Virus record (IMG/VR): IMGVR_UViG_3300009466_000202
Coordinates: 1 to 61,842 of that record
Source of the DNA: a virus
DNA length: 61,842 nucleotides
Direction: 5' to 3' (one strand)
A program made the position numbers and the translations under genes. The notes below the pieces were generated by a model. That model was not told the DNA's origin and did not search any database. It saw only the letters and a program-made list of their open reading frames with translations. Position 1 is the first letter of the stretch; every line of letters starts with the position of its first letter. Positions 52,879-61,653 of the stretch are shown here, in pieces.

Positions 52879-55538
52879 TAAAATTCAAATAATTTATTAA
52901 AAGTATTAGTAGTTTCAGTAGATTGTATATCCCATTCCAAAACTCCTATAAGATTACTTATCTTTTGATCTACTATGGTTTCCTCCATTGCTTCCGCATC
53001 AAATGGTAATTCTTGGAACCATTGCGGAATACGCAATTCGTCGACAGGATATGCAATAGATGTATATCCAAGCGGATTATTTTTTAATTTACACACAATC
53101 ACTTTAGCACCATCAGTGATAGTCATGGAGTATCTATCACCATACATATCTCTACAGGTGTTCCAGTTAATACTTGCTCTTACGTGACCAGGCATATTAG
53201 TTTTACCTTTGGCTTTTTCCTTTTCCCAATACTCTGTGACGTTGTTTGCTCTTTTGGGAGATCCTTTCTCCCAACCCGGTCTCGCTTTGAATTCTGCCCT
53301 AAACTCTTTGATCCTGTCTAACACTTCTTGTTCAGTTTTATTTGTAAGTACCATCATTAGTAATTCAGATAAAAAATCTTGTACAAACACAGGAGTATCG
53401 GATCTTTTGAGATCGAGTCCCATGGCCTTCATCTTGCCTGGCTTACCTGCTATATCTACTCTTTCGCCTTCTTTATCAAAGTAAAGCACTGCGTATCTTT
53501 TCTTTGTAATGAACAATCCTTTGGAAGCCACAATCTCTCGACCACCTTTGATCACTTCTCCTCGTGTCTTTGGACAATGGAAGGCCTTTGTCATGAATGA
53601 TGTAAATGAAACATTAACTTCCTCTGCTATACGATCGTATAATTCCACAACGTTTTCTTTCTCCCAGGGTATTTTACCTGCTTCGATTTCTTTTTGTAGA
53701 GGTTTGTAAGCAGAAAAATACACAGAGTCTGTGTCGCCGTATATTATAGCATCGCCCCTGTGATCGTATTGTCCTGTTATGATCTCGTTTGTCTTTGCGG
53801 CCATGTGTTTAGTGATACATCTCCCAGTCAGTGTTACAGACTGTCCAATCCTCATATCAAAAAATCTGCAACCTGGATTCAAAATAGCACCATACAGGGA
53901 ATTTAAATTAATTTTTTTAACTAACTGTCTCTTATCCCAAAATTCTCTTTCAATTTCATTATCATTGCATTCTTGCATTTTTTTCTGCATCTCTTTTCTT
54001 TCAGCATACCAACGTTTTAGAAGTCCTGGAATAATTGCTTCATATTCGTAGGTAAAGATTGTACCATTGGCCGACAGCATCCATTGATTGTTGCCGTCAA
54101 AAATAATATCGTACAATTGAGCCGCAGACATTTTAACGGATGTACCATCTTCCCAATCTACAATAATCTCTGTTCCTCTGTCCTGTCGCATCACTGCTTG
54201 ATATTCCCAACTACCAAATTGATTGTCCCAGGCCTGAGCAAACGATTTCTTTTGATGTTTGGCTCTATTGACTTCTGCGGATGTTATTACTGGACGACAT
54301 TGTCCTACTATACTTTCTGGACCCATATTGAGAGCACGAATCACAGACGGATACAGTGAATTAATATCTATAGATCCAATCCAATCGTGTAAGCCTTTTT
54401 TAGGCGTGGCCACATAAGCACCCGCCGCCGCAACGTTCTCACCTTCTTCTCGTTTAATTCTACCTGGCACAATCATACCACGTCTGTGTGCTTCGTTTAC
54501 AATAGCCTGTTCTGTAACTGCTACAGCACCCATTGTAGTTTGTAGCAACACTGTGTTTTGGTGTGCGATCTCGTTAGCCAATTCAATAAATTTTAATTTC
54601 TTTTCTAATTTGGCCAGCAGTGCGGTGTCCTGTCTGTTGTATTCAATGAATAATCCAAAGTCGTTGTTGTAGAGAGCATCCAGTGATCCCTCATACACGG
54701 TCTTTTTCTCGTCTAACTCATATTCTCCTATGGCATCTAATCTATAACTGTGCCTTTCCTCATAGGTGTATTTTCTGTAAAGTTCTAATAGATCCAAATG
54801 TACCCTACCAATCAAATCATAACTGATCTGTTCCCGACCGTATTTTTCGTATGTTCTCTTCTTGGGCTTCTCACCCCAAAAGCACAATCGTCGTGTGTCA
54901 TCCGAACTCAACACTTTCTGTATCCTGCCCACTGTGTAGGGTATATCGTATCCTTCTGAGTTCCATCCTGACAGTATGTCGGCATCTTCGATCAGTGTGA
55001 GGAAAGCGTCCAGCATATCTTTTTCTCTTTCGAACAACATCACGTTGTCAAAACGTTCTGTGGCCATTCGTGCTGAACCCATATTCATACCACGCGGAGG
55101 AACAGCAAAAGTTACCAGTTGATCTGTCCAACTGAGATAACAAGTTATTGCTGTGATGGGCATAAATGGATCATCGGTGGTAGAATATCCACGTTCCGGA
55201 TCAAAGTCTACCTCGATGTCAAAGAACACCACATTGAGTTTAGGGGCGTCCTTGCCGAGATAATTCTCTTCCAGGCAACGGAACACAGGATTGATGTCCT
55301 GCTCGTATAATTTTTTATTTGATCTTATTTTTTGCTCTCGTATAAAATCTTTAAACGTAGCAGTTTGAACTTTTTGTAGTTTTTCACCAAATATACTTCT
55401 GTGTTTGCCGCGAGCATCTGGATAATAAAATATATAACGAGCATCATATTCCACGAACTTACGCTCGCCTTTGCTGTTTCTTTCCACGACATAGACTCGA
55501 TCTTCGTCTCTTTTATAGTAAGCGTCTATATAACTCAT
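52878..55538 (-). CDS. 43: DNA polymerase, family B (gp43 type)
   Basis: 886 residues. Exonuclease motifs: FFDIEVDF (Asp107, Glu109), GWNSEGYDIPY (Asp198), and YNRQDTALL (Asp304). Polymerase motifs: A DINSLYPSVI (Asp391), B KKINLNSLYG (541-550), C YGDTDSVYF (600-608). C-terminus NTFNKLFEF resembles the T4 gp43 clamp-binding tail. It is the replicative polymerase of the phage. The genes regA, 62 and 44 that flank it in T4 are absent here. Confidence 0.97.
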   Translation of the reverse strand: MSYIDAYYKRDEDRVYVVERNSKGERKFVEYDARYIFYYPDARGKHRSIFGEKLQKVQTATFKDFIREQKIRSNKKLYEQDINPVFRCLEENYLGKDAPKLNVVFFDIEVDFDPERGYSTTDDPFMPITAITCYLSWTDQLVTFAVPPRGMNMGSARMATERFDNVMLFEREKDMLDAFLTLIEDADILSGWNSEGYDIPYTVGRIQKVLSSDDTRRLCFWGEKPKKRTYEKYGREQISYDLIGRVHLDLLELYRKYTYEERHSYRLDAIGEYELDEKKTVYEGSLDALYNNDFGLFIEYNRQDTALLAKLEKKLKFIELANEIAHQNTVLLQTTMGAVAVTEQAIVNEAHRRGMIVPGRIKREEGENVAAAGAYVATPKKGLHDWIGSIDINSLYPSVIRALNMGPESIVGQCRPVITSAEVNRAKHQKKSFAQAWDNQFGSWEYQAVMRQDRGTEIIVDWEDGTSVKMSAAQLYDIIFDGNNQWMLSANGTIFTYEYEAIIPGLLKRWYAERKEMQKKMQECNDNEIEREFWDKRQLVKKINLNSLYGAILNPGCRFFDMRIGQSVTLTGRCITKHMAAKTNEIITGQYDHRGDAIIYGDTDSVYFSAYKPLQKEIEAGKIPWEKENVVELYDRIAEEVNVSFTSFMTKAFHCPKTRGEVIKGGREIVASKGLFITKKRYAVLYFDKEGERVDIAGKPGKMKAMGLDLKRSDTPVFVQDFLSELLMMVLTNKTEQEVLDRIKEFRAEFKARPGWEKGSPKRANNVTEYWEKEKAKGKTNMPGHVRASINWNTCRDMYGDRYSMTITDGAKVIVCKLKNNPLGYTSIAYPVDELRIPQWFQELPFDAEAMEETIVDQKISNLIGVLEWDIQSTETTNTFNKLFEF

Positions 55539-55816
55539 TCAAAAAATACTTTAAAATTTCCTATTATGTTCATTATAGTAAACCATGAAGCAAGAACACA
55601 AGTCCAAATAATACGCCTCCTGAAACTAGCATAGGCCAACGTGATGGATCCCATTAGGTATAAAGGAAACACCAATATCATGTTGGGATGGGGTGATGTG
55701 AACGTGAGAATGCAAGAACCAGAGACAGTCACCGCAACAGAAAATATTTCAAGATAAAATGCTAATTTGTCTGTTTGATAACTGTTTACCCAAAATTCTT
55801 TGAGTAACTTTATCAC
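55535..55816 (-). CDS. Small multipass membrane protein
   Basis: 93 residues with about three hydrophobic segments (FYLEIFSVAVTVSGSCILTF; NMILVFPLYLMGSITLAY; RIIWTCVLASWFTIMNII). It overlaps the polymerase start by 4 nt and the DsbA gene by 1. Perhaps an inner-membrane phage protein acting on the host; the family is not recognised. Confidence 0.6.
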   Translation of the reverse strand: MIKLLKEFWVNSYQTDKLAFYLEIFSVAVTVSGSCILTFTSPHPNMILVFPLYLMGSITLAYASFRRRIIWTCVLASWFTIMNIIGNFKVFFE

Positions 55817-56073
55817 TAAATTTTACCCGCCGCCGCCAATATCGAATCTAATAGATCCATATCATCTGACACAGACTTGTAATTGTCCTTGTGTGCAACA
55901 GTTATGGCCTTGTTCAACATACCAGGTTTTAATTCTAATTCCTCCGACACTGCTTTAACAGTGTCTTTTAATCCCGATCTTAAATCGTCAATTTCTCCTA
56001 GTACTTGTGAACCTTCTCTGATCAATTGTATCAGTTTTTGTTTTTCTGCTTCATTAAAGTTTCTGCCTGACAT
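55816..56073 (-). CDS. dsbA: DsbA-like double-stranded DNA-binding protein
   Basis: 85 residues from the ATG at 56073, which has GGAGAACAAG upstream; an earlier in-frame start at 56124 gives a hydrophobic leader and is unlikely. The segment LKDTVKAVSEELELKPG, and NKAITVAHKDN, match T4 DsbA (KDELGVDGKMFNR, LYHKDN). DsbA binds dsDNA near late promoters. Helical, small and basic, as expected. Confidence 0.75.
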   Translation of the reverse strand: MSGRNFNEAEKQKLIQLIREGSQVLGEIDDLRSGLKDTVKAVSEELELKPGMLNKAITVAHKDNYKSVSDDMDLLDSILAAAGKI

Positions 56074-56109
56074 CTTGTTCTCCTTGTTTATATGTATTAT
56101 ACAATAAAA

Positions 56110-56142
56110 AAAGGGTAAGAGCAATCTTTACTCTTACCCTTT
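56110..56142 (-). terminator. Rho-independent terminator after TctC-like gene
   Basis: Perfect 12-bp stem (56110-56121 with 56131-56142) and 9-nt loop; on the minus strand it is followed by a run of seven T. It closes the Tct-like unit 13 nt after its stop. The clearest terminator in the window. Confidence 0.85.
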
Positions 56143-56154
56143 GTAAAAAATAAA

Positions 56155-56988
56155 TTATTTCCAATAAAGATTATAAGAATCGTTAATAAATTTTTTAATG
56201 TTGTCGATATCCTGAGTTGAAATATCATTGGTTTTTACATCACTATAGGCCGCCGTGTTTAAAAACTCTTTGAACTCATCTTTAACTACCGCTTGCCTTA
56301 ACTCTGCAATAAATTTAGGATCATTGCTGTTTGTATAAAACACTTTAACTATGGGCATATTTGATATTCTGATCTTTTTGAAATGATTACCTATAAAATT
56401 TGCTTCACGGAAATCTGTTGTGTAATCACATCGAATTAGGCCATTTGCTTCGGCCGGACCCGCCACACCTGATGCCACATATCCATAATCTATGTCATTG
56501 GCTACCAGTGCCTTCAATACACCCTTACTGCCACCGTATGGTACACCTTTCACTTTTATTCCCTCGGAGTTCCAGTCTGCTATCACTCCCTTGCTGAGAA
56601 TAACAGATGCCATTCCCATGGTGCTGGCCTTAAAAATATTATTAGTATTTGAAGCATTGGTGCAGACTTTTAGATAGGACTTACCAATAAAGATTGTTTT
56701 TTCTGCTTTTGCATTCAATGGACATTTCAACCCCTTGCTCAATGCCGCAATACCCACATCGGCATTGTACACCATGACAGCATCGGTTGTGTTATTAAAT
56801 TTTCGATCTGCTTGTTCACAATGATTTGCTTGATAAAAGTTTATTGATTTATCGTTTATTGTTTCTTCAAATTTTTTTGCTACAATAGTGCCTGGAGATG
56901 CTTTGTTGCTATGATTAACGATTGTTCTAGACTGTACGGAAGAGATCAAGAAAGTTAAAAACAACAATGATAATAGTATTTTTTTCAT
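56155..56988 (-). CDS. Secreted solute-binding protein, TctC/Bug-like
   Basis: 277 residues. MKKILLSLLFLTFLISSVQS is a good Sec signal peptide (cleavage near residue 20). The mature protein has strand-helix segments of a type II periplasmic binding fold; VPYGGSKGVLKAL (149-161) resembles the VPYKGG motif of TctC/Bug proteins, which bind organic acids such as citrate for tripartite tricarboxylate transporters. The rest is divergent, so the family call leans on the TctA-like gene next door. A phosphate/TAXI-type binding protein is the main alternative. Confidence 0.6.
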   Translation of the reverse strand: MKKILLSLLFLTFLISSVQSRTIVNHSNKASPGTIVAKKFEETINDKSINFYQANHCEQADRKFNNTTDAVMVYNADVGIAALSKGLKCPLNAKAEKTIFIGKSYLKVCTNASNTNNIFKASTMGMASVILSKGVIADWNSEGIKVKGVPYGGSKGVLKALVANDIDYGYVASGVAGPAEANGLIRCDYTTDFREANFIGNHFKKIRISNMPIVKVFYTNSNDPKFIAELRQAVVKDEFKEFLNTAAYSDVKTNDISTQDIDNIKKFINDSYNLYWK

Positions 56989-57019
56989 TTTTTTTCCTTC
57001 TTTTTTGTTAGTTTATTTT

Positions 57020-57049
57020 ATTTTATCATATTTTTTATACTGTTGTCAA
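57020..57049 (-). promoter_or_regulatory. Sigma70-type promoter for the TctC-like gene
   Basis: Minus-strand TTGACA (57044-57049), 18-bp spacer, TAAAAT (57020-57025), followed by a long A/T-rich leader with GAAGGA before the ATG at 56988. It lets the binding protein be made in excess over the permease, as usual for such systems. Confidence 0.55.
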
Positions 57050-57059
57050 TAAAATGGTT

Positions 57060-58385
57060 TTAATTACCAAAATTGATTAGATAAAATTGCATGGAGGACC
57101 ATATAATGGTATCTCCCAATAACCATATGAACACAAAAGGCAACGAATTTATTTTAAAATGTCTAAAGATAAATCCCACGCATACATAAAAAACAAGTAA
57201 ACCAATATAATTTAAAATTGTAGTTTCTTGAATATAAATGTCCAACGAAATCATCAACACAATCATGATCAACAATAAAAATTTTAATTTGTACTGTGCT
57301 ATTCTCACCACTTTTACATACAAATTTATAAATCTTATACTGAGAAAGTAATAAAAAAGTACCGATAACATAGACAATAATACCACGCTTTCAAAAACAC
57401 TCAAATGTCCAATTATGTTGCTGTTACTCATGCCAAATGTCACTATGTTTATCAACTGAAGGTCCATTATGTTTGACACAATAATACTACTGGGAGTGAA
57501 AGGTAAACCCAATAAGAAGAATGGCAACAGCATCATGATCACGCCGGGATTGTTGGCCGTTTCGGCCGCTATAATTTTATCACTAACACTGGATCTAGTT
57601 GTATGATAGGCAGTGGCCGCGGATAGTTCGGCCGCCGACCCCGGCAACAAACTGATAATACATCCAAGCAATGAATTTTTTGCTATCAATTTTTTTGGTA
57701 GAGTTCCTGGGACAGGATTAAAAACCTCTGTTCCTTTATCAAGATAAGTTGTTTTATAGGATAACACATCTGGAATTACGATCATGGAAAGTATTAACAT
57801 GAAAAATGTGGTATTTTGAAAAATTAACGAGGCTCCATACCAAAAATTTGGTAATGCATAATTACTATCTGGTGCAATAAAAAGTGCCAAAGAACCAATA
57901 ATTGCAGAAATAATTTTATTAGAACTAGAAAAAATCATGAATAATATCACGATGTATAACAATAGCAATCTAACTCCCACCCCACTTAAAAAATTATAAT
58001 TATAGTTGGTATAGATATGATACATTACAAAAACCAAACAAAGAGCAAGAAAAGCACTGATTAGACTACCTCGACTTGTGTACCATAACAATTGATTTCT
58101 TTGATCCATGGTTAATTTTTTTATGTCATTGACATAAATCAAACTACTGGCGTCTCCAGGAATTCCGAGAGTGATTGTGGAAACACTGCAAAAAAATTGT
58201 GATCCTATACTGCTGACCGCCCAAAATAACAAAATTTGTTCGGGTGTTAAGAAACTTGCCGTAACATATAAAAGAAATGCTCCTAGATAGATAGGAAATA
58301 CCGGAAATAATCCTATGGCTATACCGGTCAATAATCCTAGAGCAAAAATAATTATAACTTCCATCTCAGCCTTTGTAATCCTCAA
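57060..58385 (-). CDS. TctA-like large membrane subunit of a tripartite tricarboxylate transporter
   Basis: 441 residues with about ten hydrophobic segments. LGIPGDAS (73-80) is the TctA signature; a second copy appears as SLLPGSAAEL (246-255) and LGLPFTPSS (292-300) with ETANNPG between them, matching the inverted-repeat TctA pattern. It is shorter than the ~500 residues usual. TctA-TctC systems import organic acids using a TctB subunit, which is not found here. The TctC-like gene follows 72 nt later. The start overlaps the preceding reading frame by 20 nt. Confidence 0.8.
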   Translation of the reverse strand: MRITKAEMEVIIIFALGLLTGIAIGLFPVFPIYLGAFLLYVTASFLTPEQILLFWAVSSIGSQFFCSVSTITLGIPGDASSLIYVNDIKKLTMDQRNQLLWYTSRGSLISAFLALCLVFVMYHIYTNYNYNFLSGVGVRLLLLYIVILFMIFSSSNKIISAIIGSLALFIAPDSNYALPNFWYGASLIFQNTTFFMLILSMIVIPDVLSYKTTYLDKGTEVFNPVPGTLPKKLIAKNSLLGCIISLLPGSAAELSAATAYHTTRSSVSDKIIAAETANNPGVIMMLLPFFLLGLPFTPSSIIVSNIMDLQLINIVTFGMSNSNIIGHLSVFESVVLLSMLSVLFYYFLSIRFINLYVKVVRIAQYKLKFLLLIMIVLMISLDIYIQETTILNYIGLLVFYVCVGFIFRHFKINSLPFVFIWLLGDTIIWSSMQFYLINFGN

Positions 58386-58626
58386 ACATATCTAGTAATA
58401 TTTCCATGCAATAAGGTATGTCCTTCCATTGGTGTCCTTTAAAATTATAATCATAAATGAACGGATGCTGTCCGTTTCTGATATTAAATTTTTTTGATAA
58501 CACCAACCCGTTGCTAGTTTCCTTTCTTTTGTTTTCAAAGTACTCTTTGTCCTTGGTATACTCGTATATGTATTTTTTAATTTCTTGTTTATGAGTTTTT
58601 TTGAAATCCTTGGTAATAAATTTTAG
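58366..58626 (-). other. Open reading frame without a usable start codon
   Basis: A coding-like frame of ~85 codons ends at 58366 inside the TctA start (residues near the end: KGHQWKDIPYCMEILLDMFEDYKG is split across helix-like segments). It is open upstream to 58683 but has no ATG, GTG or TTG before mid-frame. Its amino acid content (Lys, Glu, Tyr, Asn, Phe) resembles real genes here. Candidates: a +1 frameshift from the DUF5661-like gene, a decayed gene, or a sequencing error near the A-run at 58632. Confidence 0.4.
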
Positions 58627-58627
58627 A

Positions 58628-59266
58628 TTATTTTTTTGACTCGTTTTTAGCGTCTTGTTGAGCCAGTTTTTGCTGAACGAATTTAAAAAGTTTTACCGCA
58701 AAATCTTTATCGTCTTGCTCTTCCGGAGTATGGGCAGGTTTTTGTTGTATCTGCTTTTCTATCTGCACCATTTTTAAATTTAGGTATTTCATTAGATCCT
58801 GTTGGAATGTTTTGTCGATATCGGCAACATCTTCCATGGTAGACAACAAATCATAATAGTCCAGTTTCTCGTTTAGATGGTCCAGGGCAATTTCCATAGC
58901 GGTGTTAAAATCCTTTGTGTGTTCTGCTTCTATCTTGATGCCATCTCTCAATTTTTCAATGATTGTCTTGACGCTGACTCCGTACTTGTTTGCCAGTTCC
59001 GGAACAGTTGGGGTCGGCACATCCAGTACTTTTTCTTCTATGCTGTTGGGATTGGGATTCGCAGGCCCCGGTCGTTGGTCCATATCCGTGTCTTCTCCCA
59101 TCATATGTACTGGCTCTTTTATAAATTCTTTTGTTCTTTGCAGTCCTCGAGATCCAGCACTTCTGGGAGATTTTTCTTGTATTGCCGAGTCAATGTGACC
59201 CTGTTGTTTCATTTTAGAAACATCGTCCAGATATTGCTTATAGGAAAATATTGGTATATGGCTCAT
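58628..59266 (-). CDS. DUF5661-like phage protein
   Basis: 212 residues. A charged N-terminus with low-complexity Pro/Asn (GPANPNPNS), then a VSVKTIIEKLRDGIK helix and EAEHTKDFNTAMEIALDHL with DYYDLL, which match the DUF5661 pattern (GIKxExEHT, A-x-EIAxDHL, YY-x-L). Function unknown; it occurs in phage structural and scaffold contexts. A candidate late promoter lies 6 nt upstream. First gene of the long minus-strand block. Confidence 0.65.
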   Translation of the reverse strand: MSHIPIFSYKQYLDDVSKMKQQGHIDSAIQEKSPRSAGSRGLQRTKEFIKEPVHMMGEDTDMDQRPGPANPNPNSIEEKVLDVPTPTVPELANKYGVSVKTIIEKLRDGIKIEAEHTKDFNTAMEIALDHLNEKLDYYDLLSTMEDVADIDKTFQQDLMKYLNLKMVQIEKQIQQKPAHTPEEQDDKDFAVKLFKFVQQKLAQQDAKNESKK

Positions 59267-59272
59267 GTCCAG

Positions 59273-59280
59273 TATTTATT
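59273..59280 (-). promoter_or_regulatory. Candidate late promoter (AATAAATA)
   Basis: Minus-strand AATAAATA, 6 nt before the ATG at 59266. If it is a promoter the transcript would be nearly leaderless. The octamer also sits 5-7 nt before starts at 7190 and 10322. Confidence 0.35.
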
Positions 59281-59340
59281 TAAAATAATTCGTAATCAAC
59301 GAGAATATCTAGCATGGTAATGCTACATTCATCCAAATAC

Positions 59341-59369
59341 TTGCTAACCTTATTTTTTTATTGTATAAT
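59341..59369 (+). promoter_or_regulatory. Sigma70-type promoter for the plus-strand cassette
   Basis: TTGCTA (59341-59346), 17-bp spacer, TATAAT (59364-59369). The ATG at 59378 is 8 nt after the -10, so the message would be leaderless. It diverges from the minus-strand gene at 59266. A short inverted repeat (AGCAT-GGTA-ATGCT, ~59311-59324) sits between. Confidence 0.65.
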
Positions 59370-59377
59370 TATTTATT

Positions 59378-60064
59378 ATGTTTTATTTGTTGTATAATAA
59401 CAAAGATAATAGTTTTTATTCTTTATCTCGAAATTTAAAGACTATCAAGGTTTTACAATACTGGTTGGCAAAGCATCATGTTGTTTTTTCTACGGTAAAA
59501 CTTGACAGCGATGAATTGATAAATGAAAAAAATTATCATCTTTTCAAATTTGATGATCTTTTGCCGGGGAATTTACAATGGGATATTGACAATATTGTGT
59601 CCTTGTCTTTTTTAAAAACAGCAGACATAGTCAGAAAAACAAATGATGAAAAATTGGACAAAGATCTACTTTTAAAAATCAATATAATTACAAAATTTTT
59701 AGATAATTTTGTAAACTTTATCAATGTGGTCCGAGACAGGAGCATGAAAAATAACGAGCATTTTATCAAAAGTTTAGAGATATACAGAGATCTTTTAAAA
59801 TTAGATATAGGAAAAGATTCTAACATTGACAAAATTTTTAATGACGACATCGATAAAGAAAAAACTTTAATTATTATACTTGATAATATACTCAAAATTG
59901 TGATAAAAAAGATATTAGATATCGATTATAGAAACATAAATCCGACAGAATTAAAATGTATGTTCAACGATATAGATGCTTTTTTTAATTATAGATCGAT
60001 GGAACACATAGTTTATAGCAAATTTTTTAGAAATTTTTATAATGAACACAGAAAACAAATTTAA
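59378..60064 (+). CDS. Hypothetical AT-rich cassette protein
   Basis: 228 residues, Lys/Asp/Ile/Asn-rich and very AT-rich. Predicted mainly helical, with a KTLIIILDNILKIVIKKIL hydrophobic helix. No domain recognised. It overlaps the PP-loop gene by 23 nt, so the two form a unit on the opposite strand from their neighbours. Likely a moron-type insertion. Confidence 0.6.
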   Translation: MFYLLYNNKDNSFYSLSRNLKTIKVLQYWLAKHHVVFSTVKLDSDELINEKNYHLFKFDDLLPGNLQWDIDNIVSLSFLKTADIVRKTNDEKLDKDLLLKINIITKFLDNFVNFINVVRDRSMKNNEHFIKSLEIYRDLLKLDIGKDSNIDKIFNDDIDKEKTLIIILDNILKIVIKKILDIDYRNINPTELKCMFNDIDAFFNYRSMEHIVYSKFFRNFYNEHRKQI

Positions 60065-61199
60065 AAATAGTGCCGTCATGAACGGTAGAGGAATATTATA
60101 TCTAATCGAAAATAACATCATCAGACCTGCGGCTCATATTCCATATTATTTCTTTTTGACAAGGTTAATCGTGGGGGGTGTGGATTTTCGTTCTAGAACA
60201 AAATTTCGTTCTAGAACAAAAGATTCGGATTTTTTTATAGGATTACCGGTTCATAAAATCAATCAGGGATTACACATAAACAAAACGTTCGATGCAAAAT
60301 TAAAAGATATAATGGATGAAAGAGCCCTGGGTTTAATAAAACAAGCAAAAGAACAAAATAAGAAAATCTATGTTAGTTGGAGTGGGGGTATCGACTCGAC
60401 AGCAGTACTAACAAGTTTATTAAAAAATAGTGATGAAACGTTCAAAGAAAATATAGAGGTGGTACTATCGTCGCATTCTATTTTAGAAAATATAGAATTT
60501 TATAAAAATCATATTTCCAATAAACTAACTTGTCATAGTTATAATTCTTTCTTTATCGACGAACATTTTTTAAAAAATAATATTTTTCTTTGTGGGGATT
60601 TGGCCGATTCGATATTTAATTCTTTTCCGTTCGAACGTACACTAGGGGAAGATTATTCCTCATTAACGGACAAAAAAAGCATCGTGGATATAATAAACAC
60701 GAAATCAAACAAAAATTATGGTATTTCCGATATGGGAGAATGGTTTTTTGATCTTTTAGAAAAAAACATCAGCGAATCGAACACAAGTTTTGATTTGAAA
60801 ACATTTAACGAGTATTGCTGGTGGATTAATTTGAATTTGAAATGGAACTTCGAATCTCAAAGATATCTTTTTTTCTTGAAAAGACGACCTTGGCAAACAC
60901 CTTTGGATTTAGATGTTGTTTCAAATTATATAAAAGATGTATTTTTTAATACGAAAGAATTTCAGAATTGGAGTTATATAAATTTGAAAAATAAAAACAA
61001 TCAAAAAGACGAATTAAAAAACTATATTTTCGATTTTGATAAAAATTTTATATATAGAAATTACAAATCGAAAGAAAGGGGATCTCCCCCCAATTTTAAA
61101 TTTAGAATTTATGAACATACTCCATTTCTTTTAGGAGATGATTACTGCGAAATATTTTCATCAAACAAAGAAATAGGCGATTTCTTATCAACTTTTTAA
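60042..61199 (+). CDS. PP-loop ATPase, asparagine-synthase-like
   Basis: 385 residues. SWSGGIDST (112-120) is the PP-loop (ATP-pyrophosphatase) motif of N-type enzymes. The C-terminal half (KWNFESQRYLFF, TPLDLDVVSNY) follows the asparagine synthetase C-domain pattern. It lacks the glutaminase domain and the zinc Cys cluster of QueC. Residues 49-60 are a perfect tandem repeat (FRSRTK twice). Amide-bond or adenylation chemistry on a carboxylate is expected; the substrate is unknown. Confidence 0.65.
   Translation: MNTENKFKNSAVMNGRGILYLIENNIIRPAAHIPYYFFLTRLIVGGVDFRSRTKFRSRTKDSDFFIGLPVHKINQGLHINKTFDAKLKDIMDERALGLIKQAKEQNKKIYVSWSGGIDSTAVLTSLLKNSDETFKENIEVVLSSHSILENIEFYKNHISNKLTCHSYNSFFIDEHFLKNNIFLCGDLADSIFNSFPFERTLGEDYSSLTDKKSIVDIINTKSNKNYGISDMGEWFFDLLEKNISESNTSFDLKTFNEYCWWINLNLKWNFESQRYLFFLKRRPWQTPLDLDVVSNYIKDVFFNTKEFQNWSYINLKNKNNQKDELKNYIFDFDKNFIYRNYKSKERGSPPNFKFRIYEHTPFLLGDDYCEIFSSNKEIGDFLSTF
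60186..60221 (+). repeat. 18-bp perfect tandem repeat
   Basis: Two identical 18-bp units (60186-60203 and 60204-60221), each containing the palindrome GTTCTAGAAC. They add six residues in frame. A recent in-frame duplication. Confidence 0.9.
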
Positions 61200-61218
61200 A
61201 ATTTTAACTTGTATAGAT

Positions 61219-61653
61219 TTATTTGTATTGTTCTTTAGGAAATGCCCGCTTGTGGTCGAACTCGTAGAGTTCTATTCCGAATAGGCTCTGTCCGTCTTGT
61301 TCTCGTATCCTAATATCTCGACCCTCTTTCATGGCACTGCCCATACTGTTTAATTCGTCTTCCAGTTTTTTGCTGTAAGGCACCACGTGTAGACGAGGAC
61401 CGTCTTCGTCCATGACCAATAGATATATTTGAGGTTTGGCTATCTTGGAATACAGTAATTTTGAATCTGTTGGTATTTCTTTAGAGGCATACCCTCGGAT
61501 CTTGTCATACAACAGGAATCCAAATCCCGCACTGAACAGCATCCACGGAGCCAATAATAATATCAACCATACTCGTGCCTCCATCCTGTAGAGAGCATAG
61601 ATGGCGATCAATGCTGTCATTATGATGCCTATGGCTACCACTGTCTCTATCAT
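61219..61653 (-). CDS. Membrane protein with two N-terminal helices
   Basis: 144 residues. Two transmembrane segments (IETVVAIGIIMTALIAIYAL and WLILLLAPWMLFSAGFGFLL), then a soluble C-terminal domain of ~90 residues rich in charged residues. Its start overlaps the partial gene upstream (ATGA). Probably a phage inner-membrane or lysis-linked protein; not recognised. Confidence 0.65.
   Translation of the reverse strand: MIETVVAIGIIMTALIAIYALYRMEARVWLILLLAPWMLFSAGFGFLLYDKIRGYASKEIPTDSKLLYSKIAKPQIYLLVMDEDGPRLHVVPYSKKLEDELNSMGSAMKEGRDIRIREQDGQSLFGIELYEFDHKRAFPKEQYK

Noticed and set aside
56074-56124. N-terminal extension of the DsbA-like protein
   Set aside because: The extra 17 residues are hydrophobic, overlap the terminator, and lack a ribosome-binding site, while the ATG at 56073 has a good one.
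58628-58683. Programmed -1 frameshift at the run of A
   Set aside because: A -1 shift at the A-run reads ATA ATC TAA and stops; only a +1 shift would enter the open frame, so I list it only as a possibility.
60042-61199. QueC, to complete preQ0 synthesis
   Set aside because: The PP-loop is right but the zinc-binding cysteines of QueC are absent and the C-terminal half looks like asparagine synthetase.
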